A stretch of DNA of 10,149 nucleotides from CAZFCK01 sp964517355. Lineage in GTDB: Bacteria > Desulfobacterota > Desulfovibrionia > Desulfovibrionales > Desulfovibrionaceae. Of this stretch, positions 1 to 5,598 are shown piece by piece. The stretch is from contig CAZFCK010000177.1 of NCBI GenBank assembly GCA_964517355.1, positions 1 to 10,149 on the forward strand, read 5' to 3'. The first letter of the stretch is position 1, and every line of letters begins with the position of its first letter. The position numbers and the translations under genes are program-made. The notes beneath the pieces are model-generated. The model saw nothing but the letters and a program-made list of their open reading frames with translations. It made no database searches and was not told where the DNA came from.

Positions 1-1502
1 AGTTGGGCGTATGAAGAAAACGCCGGGGTCAGGTCGTCCTCTTTGGTGAAGGGGAAGGGAACGACCTGCTCGATAAAGTAATGGTGCGAGTAGATACGCG
101 CGTACTCCACCTGTTTTTCGCTGAGGCGCGGCATGCGCGCCGCGTTTTCCATGTGTTTGAAATAAGACGCCTTATTCGGACAATCCAGGGTGAAGCCCCT
201 GTTGCCGTAATGGGCCTCGCCCGCGAGAATCGTGGGTTTGCCCAGAACGGCGAGTTCCAGGGCCGCTCCGCTTCTGATGGTCACGCCGCCGCTGAGCTCG
301 CCGGCCAGGCCCAGGGTATTGATGGCGTTGTCGCTGCCGATGATTCGGATATTTTCCGGGAGCGTGGGAAACCTGTCCGCGATGATCTCGCGCATGCCCC
401 AGCGGGTCTTGTGTTTTTCCGTACTGTGCTCGGGGTGCAGCTTCACGATCCAGAGCACGTCCCTGATGTTTTGCGCGGCTTCCAGGGTCTCGATCATCCA
501 CTCCACCACACCGTCGAAGAGCATGGATTCGTATTCCAGATGCGAATCCCAGATAAGGGAGGGGAAGATACCCCACAAGGGGCGGTCTTCGGGCAAATCA
601 TACGCGGCCCGAAGATGCGCGCCGCTTTCCGAAGGCGCGGTGAAAATGCGGGAGGCCTGACCGGAACGGGCTTCACGGAAGTATTGGTCCAGCTCTGCGT
701 TTTTTTCCCGGTCGAGCCCCGCCCGGGCCATGTCTTCCCACTCTTGGGGGGCGAGACTGTACACGAAGCGCGTGTCTTCGGGCGTGATGCGCTTGAGCAT
801 GATGTGCCCCTTAAGGAAACAGTTGCAATGGCGCAAGGTGGGAATGCCGCGCTCCAGGGCCTGCAGCATGGGGGGGCCCCAGTCCACATAAATGCCGTTT
901 GTCATCATCAGGGTATCGGGGCGCAGGGCGTCCAGGGCGTTGGCCGTGGCTTCCGCGCAAACGAGCCCGCTGTAAAAGTATTCGCGGAACACCGGCTCCA
1001 GCGCCGCGGGCTCGATATAGCCGAGCAGACTGCGAAAATAGCGGGAGGCTGAGGACGCGGCCTGACGCCCCGTGGGCATCCCTTTATGCGAAAAGCCGGG
1101 AATGTCCCGCAGGGGGGTGCTCATGGCCACATCCCTTAATTGGCGCGCGCGATCCCCGGAAATATGGTCCCGTAAAAGATGATATCCGAGTCCGGCTTGT
1201 GCGAGCAGCGCCGTGGCGGTCCGCGTGCAGTTGCCGCAAATGCGCTGCCAGTCGGAAATATCCGGCCCGGCATGGTTGCGGATCACGCAGCCGGTGTGCA
1301 GCCCGCCGCAGAGCATGACTGTTGCGCGCGCCCCGCGCTGCTTCAGGGCCAGGGCGAAGATCATTTCGCGCACAAGGATGTGATAGGCGCCCCCGGCGTG
1401 GGTCCAGATCAGGATGTTCGGACCGGAGTCGCTTTCCTTTGGCGGAGTGCCGTCAAGGTTCTTGAAGGATGCTGACACGGATTCGAATAGTTTCAGGCTC
1501 AT
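1..1502 (-). CDS. Capsule polysaccharide biosynthesis / GT-B-like surface glycan protein (partial, C-terminus beyond window)
   Basis: Reading the minus strand from an ATG at 1502 gives 500 uninterrupted codons with no stop before the window edge, so the gene is 3'-truncated here. An in-frame TGA lies three codons upstream (1511-1509), which makes 1502 the earliest ATG; the ribosome binding site is weak. The N-terminal half has a Rossmann-like strand and helix (ILIWTHAGGAYH, about residues 30-41) and a cysteine pattern (C65, C72, C89, C92, the last two as CGNC). The C-terminal half has a second nucleotide-sugar-binding-like domain: WGIFPSLIWDS (320-330), VKLHPEHS (353-360), IRIIGSDNAINT (395-406), then SGAALELAVLGKP (411-423). 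The KLHP element followed by a serine-rich 'stage/exclusion' segment is typical of capsule-synthesis GT-B folds such as Capsule_synth and CDP-glycerol glycerophosphotransferase relatives. Donor and acceptor cannot be read from sequence. It is divergent from the rest of the locus and a cytoplasmic role is expected. The fold is fairly sure; the exact reaction is not. Confidence 0.8.
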   Translation of the reverse strand, partial: MSLKLFESVSASFKNLDGTPPKESDSGPNILIWTHAGGAYHILVREMIFALALKQRGARATVMLCGGLHTGCVIRNHAGPDISDWQRICGNCTRTATALLAQAGLGYHLLRDHISGDRARQLRDVAMSTPLRDIPGFSHKGMPTGRQAASSASRYFRSLLGYIEPAALEPVFREYFYSGLVCAEATANALDALRPDTLMMTNGIYVDWGPPMLQALERGIPTLRHCNCFLKGHIMLKRITPEDTRFVYSLAPQEWEDMARAGLDREKNAELDQYFREARSGQASRIFTAPSESGAHLRAAYDLPEDRPLWGIFPSLIWDSHLEYESMLFDGVVEWMIETLEAAQNIRDVLWIVKLHPEHSTEKHKTRWGMREIIADRFPTLPENIRIIGSDNAINTLGLAGELSGGVTIRSGAALELAVLGKPTILAGEAHYGNRGFTLDCPNKASYFKHMENAARMPRLSEKQVEYARIYSHHYFIEQVVPFPFTKEDDLTPAFSSYAQ

Positions 1503-1569
1503 CTCGGATCACTTTGTAAAAGGTGGCGTCTGGGAAAAGTGCCTTTGCCGGGATACTCCGGCATGGATA

Positions 1570-1598
1570 ATTATTCAAGAACCATGCCTTGTTGTGAA
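1570..1598 (-). promoter_or_regulatory. Candidate sigma70-like promoter for the leftward glycan gene
   Basis: On the minus strand a -35 box TTCACA (1598-1593; five of six match TTGACA) is followed after exactly 17 bases by a -10 box AATAAT (1575-1570; five of six match TATAAT). Transcription would start near 1563 and give a leader of about 60 bases before the ATG at 1502. The assignment rests only on the two boxes and their spacing. Confidence 0.5.
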
Positions 1599-1822
1599 GG
1601 CTTTTCCCGGCGTCGCCCGCGGGGTGCGGAACATTCGGCATTTCCAGACACGTTGTCCGGGTGGTAAACGTGAGTTGCTGCGGATTATCGTGAAAATCGT
1701 AATGATGTTATGCGGCTTCCCGCAATAATGGCACCGGATTTGTATAAGGTCTACCGAGAAGGTGCTGGAGCAAACGGGCAAGCATGGCGCATCCCGCCGG
1801 GCTTGCGGGCTTTTGTGGATAA

Positions 1823-1846
1823 TGACGTGTTTGTCAATACATTGAC
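1823..1846. promoter_or_regulatory. Phased TGAC/GTCA half-sites, candidate operator
   Basis: TGAC at 1823-1826, GTCA at 1833-1836 and TGAC at 1843-1846 alternate in orientation with starts 10 bases apart, about one helical turn. The last two form a perfect 14-base palindrome (GTCAAT, AC, ATTGAC; 1833-1846). Its place about 120 bases upstream of the rightward start in a divergent intergenic region fits a dimeric transcription factor site. The regulator is unknown. Confidence 0.35.
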
Positions 1847-1950
1847 GGAGCGGCCGGGACATGAACGATACGCCTATGCGACTCCATTCTTACCGGAACA
1901 TGGCCGTGGCCGCGTCTCGGACGCCTGGCGCGCCGGAGTAAACACCCCAC

Positions 1951-1961
1951 CCCCACAGGGG
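1951..1961 (+). promoter_or_regulatory. Ribosome binding site of the cytidylyltransferase gene inside a short GC hairpin
   Basis: AGGGG (1957-1961) lies 7 bases before the ATG at 1969 and decides that start over the internal ATG at 1984, which has no comparable site. The four G residues (1958-1961) can pair with CCCC at 1951-1954 across an ACA loop. The stem could partly mask the site, but four pairs on a three-base loop is only modest evidence. Confidence 0.4.
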
Positions 1962-1968
1962 CACGATT

Positions 1969-2712
1969 ATGTTGAACAGCAGCATGAAAAGCGTTCAGGA
2001 AGACAGAATTGTCAAGAATGTCGTACATATACCGGCAAGGTCCGGGTCTTCGCGTCTGCGGGAGAAAAACATCGCCACGCTCGGAGGGCATCCGCTCATA
2101 GCCTACACCGTCCGCGCCGCCTTGAAGATGCGCGGCGTGGACAGGGTGATCGTGAACACCGACAGCGAGAAGTTCGCCGCCATCGCGCGGGAGTATGGCG
2201 CGGAAACGCCGTTTTTGCGCCCCTCGGACATTTCCGGGGACAAGGCCTCTCTGGCCTGCGCCGCGAAGTTTTTTTCGGCAAAGATGCGGGAAGAGGGCTA
2301 TGAGGCGGATAGAGAGATAACCTTGCTGCCGACCAGCCCCTTTCGCAACGTGGCCACGTTGAACCGCCTCATGGATATGCTGGACGTGTATTTCAATGTC
2401 GTGACGGTGTACAAGGTCGATCACGCCATAGATCACATCCATTTTTTCCATGAGGAGCGTGTGCGCTCCCTGGTGGACTTCATGCAGTGGCGGCTCAATG
2501 ACGCCTACGTATGGGTGAAGCCAGTTTCGTATTTTTCCGGGCGGCATACGAACGGAAATGGAAATCCGTTGAACCATTACCGAAGTAACGGGTATTATTT
2601 CCTCCGCAACCCGTTTGAACTCATCGATATCGACACGGAAGCGGATCTGGAGCTTGCCGAGGACGTGGTGCGGAATCGAATGTTTGACTTTGGAGTTGAC
2701 TTATGGTCGTGA
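1969..2712 (+). CDS. CMP-sugar synthetase, acylneuraminate cytidylyltransferase (NeuA/PseF-like) family
   Basis: This 247-residue protein matches the usual length of cytidylyltransferases that join CTP to a nonulosonic acid (sialic, legionaminic, pseudaminic) or Kdo-type sugar, releasing pyrophosphate, in the cytoplasm. The nucleotide-binding signature IPARSGS (21-27) with R29, K33 and N34 is intact. It is followed by GGHPLIAYTV (39-48), the VNTDSE strand (62-67), YGAETPFLRP (76-85), the LLPTSPFR loop (119-126) and the IDIDTEADLELAED ending (219-232). NHYRSNGYYF (202-211) occupies the position of the RRQ/NGaiY region of NeuA proteins. It overlaps the next gene by 10 bases, so the two are probably co-translated. 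No synthase genes for the acid sugar are visible in the window, so which sugar is activated is open. The family is sure; the substrate is not. Confidence 0.88.
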   Translation: MLNSSMKSVQEDRIVKNVVHIPARSGSSRLREKNIATLGGHPLIAYTVRAALKMRGVDRVIVNTDSEKFAAIAREYGAETPFLRPSDISGDKASLACAAKFFSAKMREEGYEADREITLLPTSPFRNVATLNRLMDMLDVYFNVVTVYKVDHAIDHIHFFHEERVRSLVDFMQWRLNDAYVWVKPVSYFSGRHTNGNGNPLNHYRSNGYYFLRNPFELIDIDTEADLELAEDVVRNRMFDFGVDLWS

Positions 2713-3524
2713 CACTGCTGAATTTATTTGTCACATGTGCGCGGGACAGGTGCTTTGCCGATTTCTCCGGGGGAGAAAAGGCTTTCTTTGTGGAAAGTGT
2801 CGTCAGGATAGTGACGGAGGCCGGGTACGGTCCGGTTGCGGCCGTGTCCAACGATCAAGACGTGCTGGACAGCGTGGCGGAACTGGTCGGAGAAACGATC
2901 CACGACGCCGCCGCGCCGGACGGAAGCGTGAGAGCGTGGCGGCGCGCGGCAGACTTCATTGGCCGCTACGTGCGCCCCGGCAGCTTGCTGGCTAGCGAGG
3001 GCGTGCTGTTGATCTCCCCTTTCGCGGGCGTGGTTTCTTCGTCCCGGTTGCGGAATTTTGTCGCACGAGTGGAGAAGAAACGCCCCACGGTTTCCGCTGA
3101 TTCCATCGACAGAAACCGGAACCCTTTCTGGATCAGGGCGCTCATGCCTCCGGAATCGCCGGAAAGTCCGGCGTGGGCGGACATCAACTTGAACCGTCTG
3201 CCGACGCTTACCGAGCGTTCGTATTACTCCGATGCCTTTTTCGAACTTGTGCCCAACCTGGAAAACATCTGCGGCAGCCAGTGGCTGCCCAATCTGCTGG
3301 ATTCCGACGGCGCCCTTGTCTATGTTCCGTCGGGATACGTGCCCACAACGGAACTGACGGACAAGGATTGCGTTTTCTGCCCCGTCGCCGGGGAGCGGGA
3401 CATGCATTTTCTCTACAGGCTGGGATTGTTCAATATCCACCCCGACGAGGAACTCTCTTTGCCCGGACGGCGATGTGCGAAGACCCGGCATGTTGCGGGA
3501 GGCAATACCCTGCAACGGATTTAG
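2703..3524 (+). CDS. Putative degenerate cytidylyltransferase-like protein, function unknown
   Basis: The 273-residue product starts at an ATG with GGAG 7 bases upstream (2692-2695) and overlaps the end of the cytidylyltransferase gene. I do not recognise it as a named family. By eye its first 150 residues follow the layout of the upstream enzyme: an AR dipeptide (13-14), GGEKAFFVESV (23-33), a strand ending SNDQD (49-53) where the neighbour has NTDSE, and LLISPF (101-106) where the neighbour has LLPTSPF. The RSGSxRxxxKN nucleotide loop is absent, so CTP binding by the usual mode seems unlikely. RNPFWIRAL (about 138-146) resembles the NPyW element of NeuA proteins. The C-terminal half (WADINLNRLPTLTERSYYSD onward) is unrecognised, with a basic tail after residue 250. 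It may be a partner subunit, an altered-specificity enzyme or a relic. The stop codon TAG lies within the TTAG target duplication of the adjoining element. Existence of the gene is likely; the homology is inference. Confidence 0.6.
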   Translation: MVVTLLNLFVTCARDRCFADFSGGEKAFFVESVVRIVTEAGYGPVAAVSNDQDVLDSVAELVGETIHDAAAPDGSVRAWRRAADFIGRYVRPGSLLASEGVLLISPFAGVVSSSRLRNFVARVEKKRPTVSADSIDRNRNPFWIRALMPPESPESPAWADINLNRLPTLTERSYYSDAFFELVPNLENICGSQWLPNLLDSDGALVYVPSGYVPTTELTDKDCVFCPVAGERDMHFLYRLGLFNIHPDEELSLPGRRCAKTRHVAGGNTLQRI

Positions 3525-3623
3525 GGAAGCACTGATTAAAGACTTGTTAGGTTTTTCCGGGGGGAAATCTTTCTGGAGAAAGGTTCTCCCCCTCGCATAT
3601 CCAGTGAATTAATCAGCGTTTCC
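3525..3623. mobile_element. 99-bp MITE-like element with IS5-type ends and TTAG target duplication
   Basis: The left end GGAAGCACTGATTAA (3525-3539) is an inverted copy, 13 of 15 matching, of the right end TTAATCAGCGTTTCC (3609-3623). Both ends are flanked directly by TTAG (3521-3524 and 3624-3627), a 4-base duplication of the form YTAR. Known IS5-type elements have termini beginning GGAAGG and insert at YTAR with 4-base duplications, so these ends and this target fit that group. There is no room for a transposase, hence a miniature, non-autonomous element. Internally it can fold: TTTCC (3554-3558) with GGAAA (3563-3567), and GGAGAA (3575-3580) with TTCTCC (3584-3589). The left TTAG contains the stop codon of the upstream gene, which the insertion preserved. 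Confidence 0.7.
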
Positions 3624-3639
3624 TTAGAATTTTTTGATT

Positions 3640-3707
3640 AAAAAGGGAGGCCTCCGGCGGCGAAAGAACCTTTTGAACCAGGTTCTTAAGAGTCTCCAAA
3701 ACTTTTT
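3640..3707. repeat. Nested palindromic repeat, possible terminator
   Basis: Three nested pairings occur: AAAAAG (3640-3645) with CTTTTT (3702-3707), GGAG (3646-3649) with CTCC (3694-3697), and a perfect 7-base stem AAGAACC (3664-3670) with GGTTCTT (3681-3687). A self-complementary GGAGGCCTCC lies at 3646-3655. The structure lies just 16 bases beyond the MITE and has the look of a dispersed intergenic repeat. It could end transcription of the two-gene unit upstream, but the T-run is part of the outer arm, so the terminator role is uncertain. Confidence 0.45.
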
Positions 3708-3892
3708 ATATTCGTATAACATATTAGTATGTTGCAGTAAGTTGAGAGTCTTGTCAGCAAGGCCAGAGGTATGCCGTTGAAAAGTGCTTTGTTTTAGAGG
3801 TGACGTGTTTTTAGCCAGTTCATTGGATATCCGTAGTTGTATGACTGCTGAAAAATATTTCCGGTAAATGTTTCTCCAAAATCGAGCAGGGT
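3708..3892. other. AT-rich leader region upstream of the seven-gene block, no gene seen
   Basis: About 185 bases of clearly lower GC than the flanking genes. A minus-strand open frame of 96 codons crosses it (3914-3624), but its N-terminal part is antisense to the next gene and its C-terminal part is a translation of the palindromic repeat, giving an arginine-rich tail. I reject it as a gene. The region probably carries the promoter for the downstream block. A TATAAC at 3715-3720 is a possible -10 box but lacks a recognisable -35. Confidence 0.5.
3718..3733. promoter_or_regulatory. 16-base palindrome, candidate operator
   Basis: AACATA and TATGTT form perfect 6-base arms around TTAG. The palindrome overlaps a TATAAC box (3715-3720) about 170 bases upstream of the seven-gene block. 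A symmetric AT-rich site at a possible -10 region fits a repressor site, but no factor can be named and chance is possible in AT-rich DNA. Confidence 0.3.
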
Positions 3893-4741
3893 ATGCATTC
3901 AAGCGAAGTTCCACCGAATTTCATCGTTGATCAGCTTGTCTTCGCCGCGCCCTTCGAGGCCGTGGAAGCCGTGAAGGAGGTGGCTGGGGGCGTCGCGTCC
4001 TTTGAGAGCGCCGCGTTCAAGCAATGGGTGGCCGCCCGCATCCCTGATTGGGAATCCTTGTTCAAGGATCTCGGGCACAAAAAGCTGCTGGAATTTTATG
4101 TCACCTGCATGCTGCTCCAGCCGGAATCCCACCACGTGTTCATGGACGCCGCGGGCGGCGTGGACTCCTATCTTCCGGGGCTGGCGTGCGGCAGGCGCAT
4201 ATTGCAGGACATCTACCTGGCGCCGTCCGTACGCGAGAAGCTGGGGCCGGAGATGGAGTATCTCGAATGCGACGCCGGGGATCTGCCTCTGCCGGACGAC
4301 AGCGTGGACCGCATAAGCTGTCACCACAGCTTTGAACATTTTCGCGGTGATACGGACGTGCGTTTCATACGGGAGGCCCAGCGGGTGCTGCGCCCCGGAG
4401 GGCGATTGTGCATTGTGCCGATTTTTCTGGCCAACGTGTACGCGGAAATCACCGATGCCGCGACTTTTGACCTGCATACAGATCCGGCGGCCCGCTACGT
4501 GATAGATCCCACGGCCGCCATACCCGGGGGCGTACACTGCGGCAACTACGCCAAGGTCTACGATGTGCGGGCCTTTACCGAACGCATCGTGGGCAGCGTG
4601 GATATGTCCCGGTTCAGCCTCTCTGTGCTGGAAATACGCATGGATGGAGAATTGACGCCGGACATGAGTCTGGACTGCCACCGCCTGGTGACCGCTGTGA
4701 ACCGCCCCTACAGGGCGTTGCTCATGGAGCGGAGCGCATGA
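3893..4741 (+). CDS. SAM-dependent class I methyltransferase with atypical motif I
   Basis: The 282-residue product has the second half of a class I methyltransferase fold very clearly: LECDAGDLPLPDDSVDRISCHHSFEH split as LECDAGDLPLPDDS (124-137) and ISCHHSFEHF (141-150), then VLRPGGRLCIVP (155-166). This is the Methyltransf_11 layout. The usual vLDvGcGxG motif I is replaced by VFMDAAGGVDSYL (82-94), so SAM binding is likely but altered; D106 in ILQDIYLAP sits where the ribose-binding acid is expected. An N-terminal stretch of about 80 residues is unassigned. The ATG at 3893 has a GAGCAGG site very close by; in-frame stop TGA at 3842 leaves no other ATG upstream. It opens the seven-gene block and ends in an ATGA overlap with the sulfotransferase gene, which suggests methylation of the same glycan or its precursor. 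The target is unknown. Confidence 0.78.
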   Translation: MHSSEVPPNFIVDQLVFAAPFEAVEAVKEVAGGVASFESAAFKQWVAARIPDWESLFKDLGHKKLLEFYVTCMLLQPESHHVFMDAAGGVDSYLPGLACGRRILQDIYLAPSVREKLGPEMEYLECDAGDLPLPDDSVDRISCHHSFEHFRGDTDVRFIREAQRVLRPGGRLCIVPIFLANVYAEITDAATFDLHTDPAARYVIDPTAAIPGGVHCGNYAKVYDVRAFTERIVGSVDMSRFSLSVLEIRMDGELTPDMSLDCHRLVTAVNRPYRALLMERSA

Positions 4742-5598
4742 ACATGACGCCAGACGCCGCCTGTATTCCGGTGTTCATCGTGGGCGTGCCGCGCTCCGGG
4801 ACAACGTTGTTGCGCACGCTCCTGGACTCGCATCCGAACATCGCCTGCGGACCGGAAAGTCCCTGGATAGCGGGGAGTTATGGAGATCTGACCAGCTTCA
4901 AGGACCTCTACGCCTCTCTGACCACGGACGAGCGGGGGCCGGTGAAAAATCTCACGGGCGTGGACGCGGCGGACGTGGCCAGGGCCCTGGGCAGGGCCGT
5001 GTCCGGCGTGTTCGAGGCCTACGCCCGGGCGCGGGGCAAGGGCCGCTGGGTGGAGAAGACGCCCTCGCACATCCTGGATCTGGATTTTTTGCACGCCATG
5101 TTTCCGGAGGCCCGGTATCTGCACATTGTGCGCGACGGCCGCGACGTGGCCTGCTCCACGTTCAATGGCCGGGAGCAGTGGAAGATGCTTGTGGATCAGG
5201 GCGGCGCCATTGAAATCACGCGCAACAACGCGTTGGAGCGCTGGGCCCGCTGGGAGCTGCGTCTGGCCCGCGCGCGCGCGGAACTCGGGCTCAGAGTATT
5301 GCGTTTGCGCTACGAGGATCTTGTCGTCCGCCCCGAGCAGGAACTCGCGGAGGTCCTCGACTTTATCGGGGAGCGCTTTGACCCGTGCATGCTCGACTAC
5401 GCCTCCAGGGCGCACGATTTTCCAGGATGGGAGGCCGGGTCCACGGACGTGCGCCGGAGAACCACGTTCACGGACACCAGCGTGGGGCGCTGGCGCACGG
5501 AGTACCCCCCGCGTGAGCTGGCTTTGGCCTCGGACTTGGTCCGCGAAAAGCTGGCCGCGTATGGATACCAACATTCGCCACGAGGTGATTATGATTGA
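4738..5598 (+). CDS. PAPS-dependent sulfotransferase (Sulfotransferase_3 type)
   Basis: The 286-residue product carries the two PAPS-binding elements of sulfotransferases: the 5'-phosphosulfate loop VGVPRSGTTLL (15-25) near the N-terminus and the 3'-phosphate element LHIVRDGRDVACS (128-140). A WVEKTPSH segment (104-111) between them matches the conserved KTP of bacterial sulfotransferases. Such enzymes move sulfate from PAPS to a hydroxyl or amine of a carbohydrate or lipid in the cytoplasm. RRRTTFTDTSVGRWR (about 248-262) resembles the C-terminal element that closes over the cofactor. The start overlaps the previous stop by 4 bases (ATGA), with GGAG at 4726-4729 as ribosome site. Among glycosyltransferases, a sugar or lipid-linked glycan is the likely acceptor; this is inference. 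No PAPS-making genes are in the window. Confidence 0.9.
   Translation: MNMTPDAACIPVFIVGVPRSGTTLLRTLLDSHPNIACGPESPWIAGSYGDLTSFKDLYASLTTDERGPVKNLTGVDAADVARALGRAVSGVFEAYARARGKGRWVEKTPSHILDLDFLHAMFPEARYLHIVRDGRDVACSTFNGREQWKMLVDQGGAIEITRNNALERWARWELRLARARAELGLRVLRLRYEDLVVRPEQELAEVLDFIGERFDPCMLDYASRAHDFPGWEAGSTDVRRRTTFTDTSVGRWRTEYPPRELALASDLVREKLAAYGYQHSPRGDYD

Larger units (their letters stand above)
1503..1968. other. Divergent intergenic region, no convincing gene
   Basis: This 466-base gap separates the leftward gene from the rightward cytidylyltransferase. Short open frames cross it on both strands, but they have no recognisable domains and mostly continue into shadows of the flanking genes. 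It holds the leftward promoter candidate, the phased TGAC/GTCA sites and a small hairpin at 1711-1724 (TGCGG, CTTC loop, CCGCA) that lacks a T-run. A lone TATAAG (1743-1748) could be a rightward -10 box, but no good -35 lies at the usual distance. A weak GC stem (1793-1809) followed by TTTT is also present; it has no upstream gene to terminate on that strand. Confidence 0.6.

Noticed and set aside
81..1052. Plus-strand open frame of 323 codons
   Set aside because: It lies wholly antisense to the 500-codon minus-strand gene, which has clear capsule-synthesis motifs; the plus frame has no recognisable domain and is a typical GC-rich shadow.
1793..1814. GC stem followed by TTTT resembling a terminator
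   Set aside because: The stem is only 5 bases, and no plus-strand gene lies upstream for it to terminate.
1575..1862. Minus-strand open frame of 95 codons in the divergent gap
   Set aside because: No domain and no clear ribosome site; it crosses the promoter candidate of the leftward gene and the palindromic TGAC/GTCA sites.
1834..2577. Minus-strand open frame of 247 codons
   Set aside because: It is antisense to the well-supported cytidylyltransferase gene, with no recognisable motifs of its own.
2724..3515. Minus-strand open frame of 263 codons opposite the degenerate cytidylyltransferase-like gene
   Set aside because: Considered because the plus-strand gene is unrecognised. The plus frame has a good ribosome site, an overlap with its neighbour and cytidylyltransferase-like motifs; the minus frame has neither motif nor context.
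3450..3524. Possible frameshift near the end of the degenerate cytidylyltransferase-like gene
   Set aside because: The basic tail after about residue 250 looks odd, but the other two frames give nothing more domain-like, so a frameshift cannot be supported.
3624..3914. Minus-strand open frame of 96 codons across the AT-rich gap
   Set aside because: Its start lies inside the methyltransferase gene in antisense, and its arginine-rich C-terminus is a translation of the palindromic repeat. No domain is visible.
5126..5590. Upstream extension of the second methyltransferase frame into the sulfotransferase gene
   Set aside because: The extension is arginine- and serine-rich out-of-frame sequence of the sulfotransferase; the ATG at 5591 has a good ribosome site and begins the methyltransferase fold.
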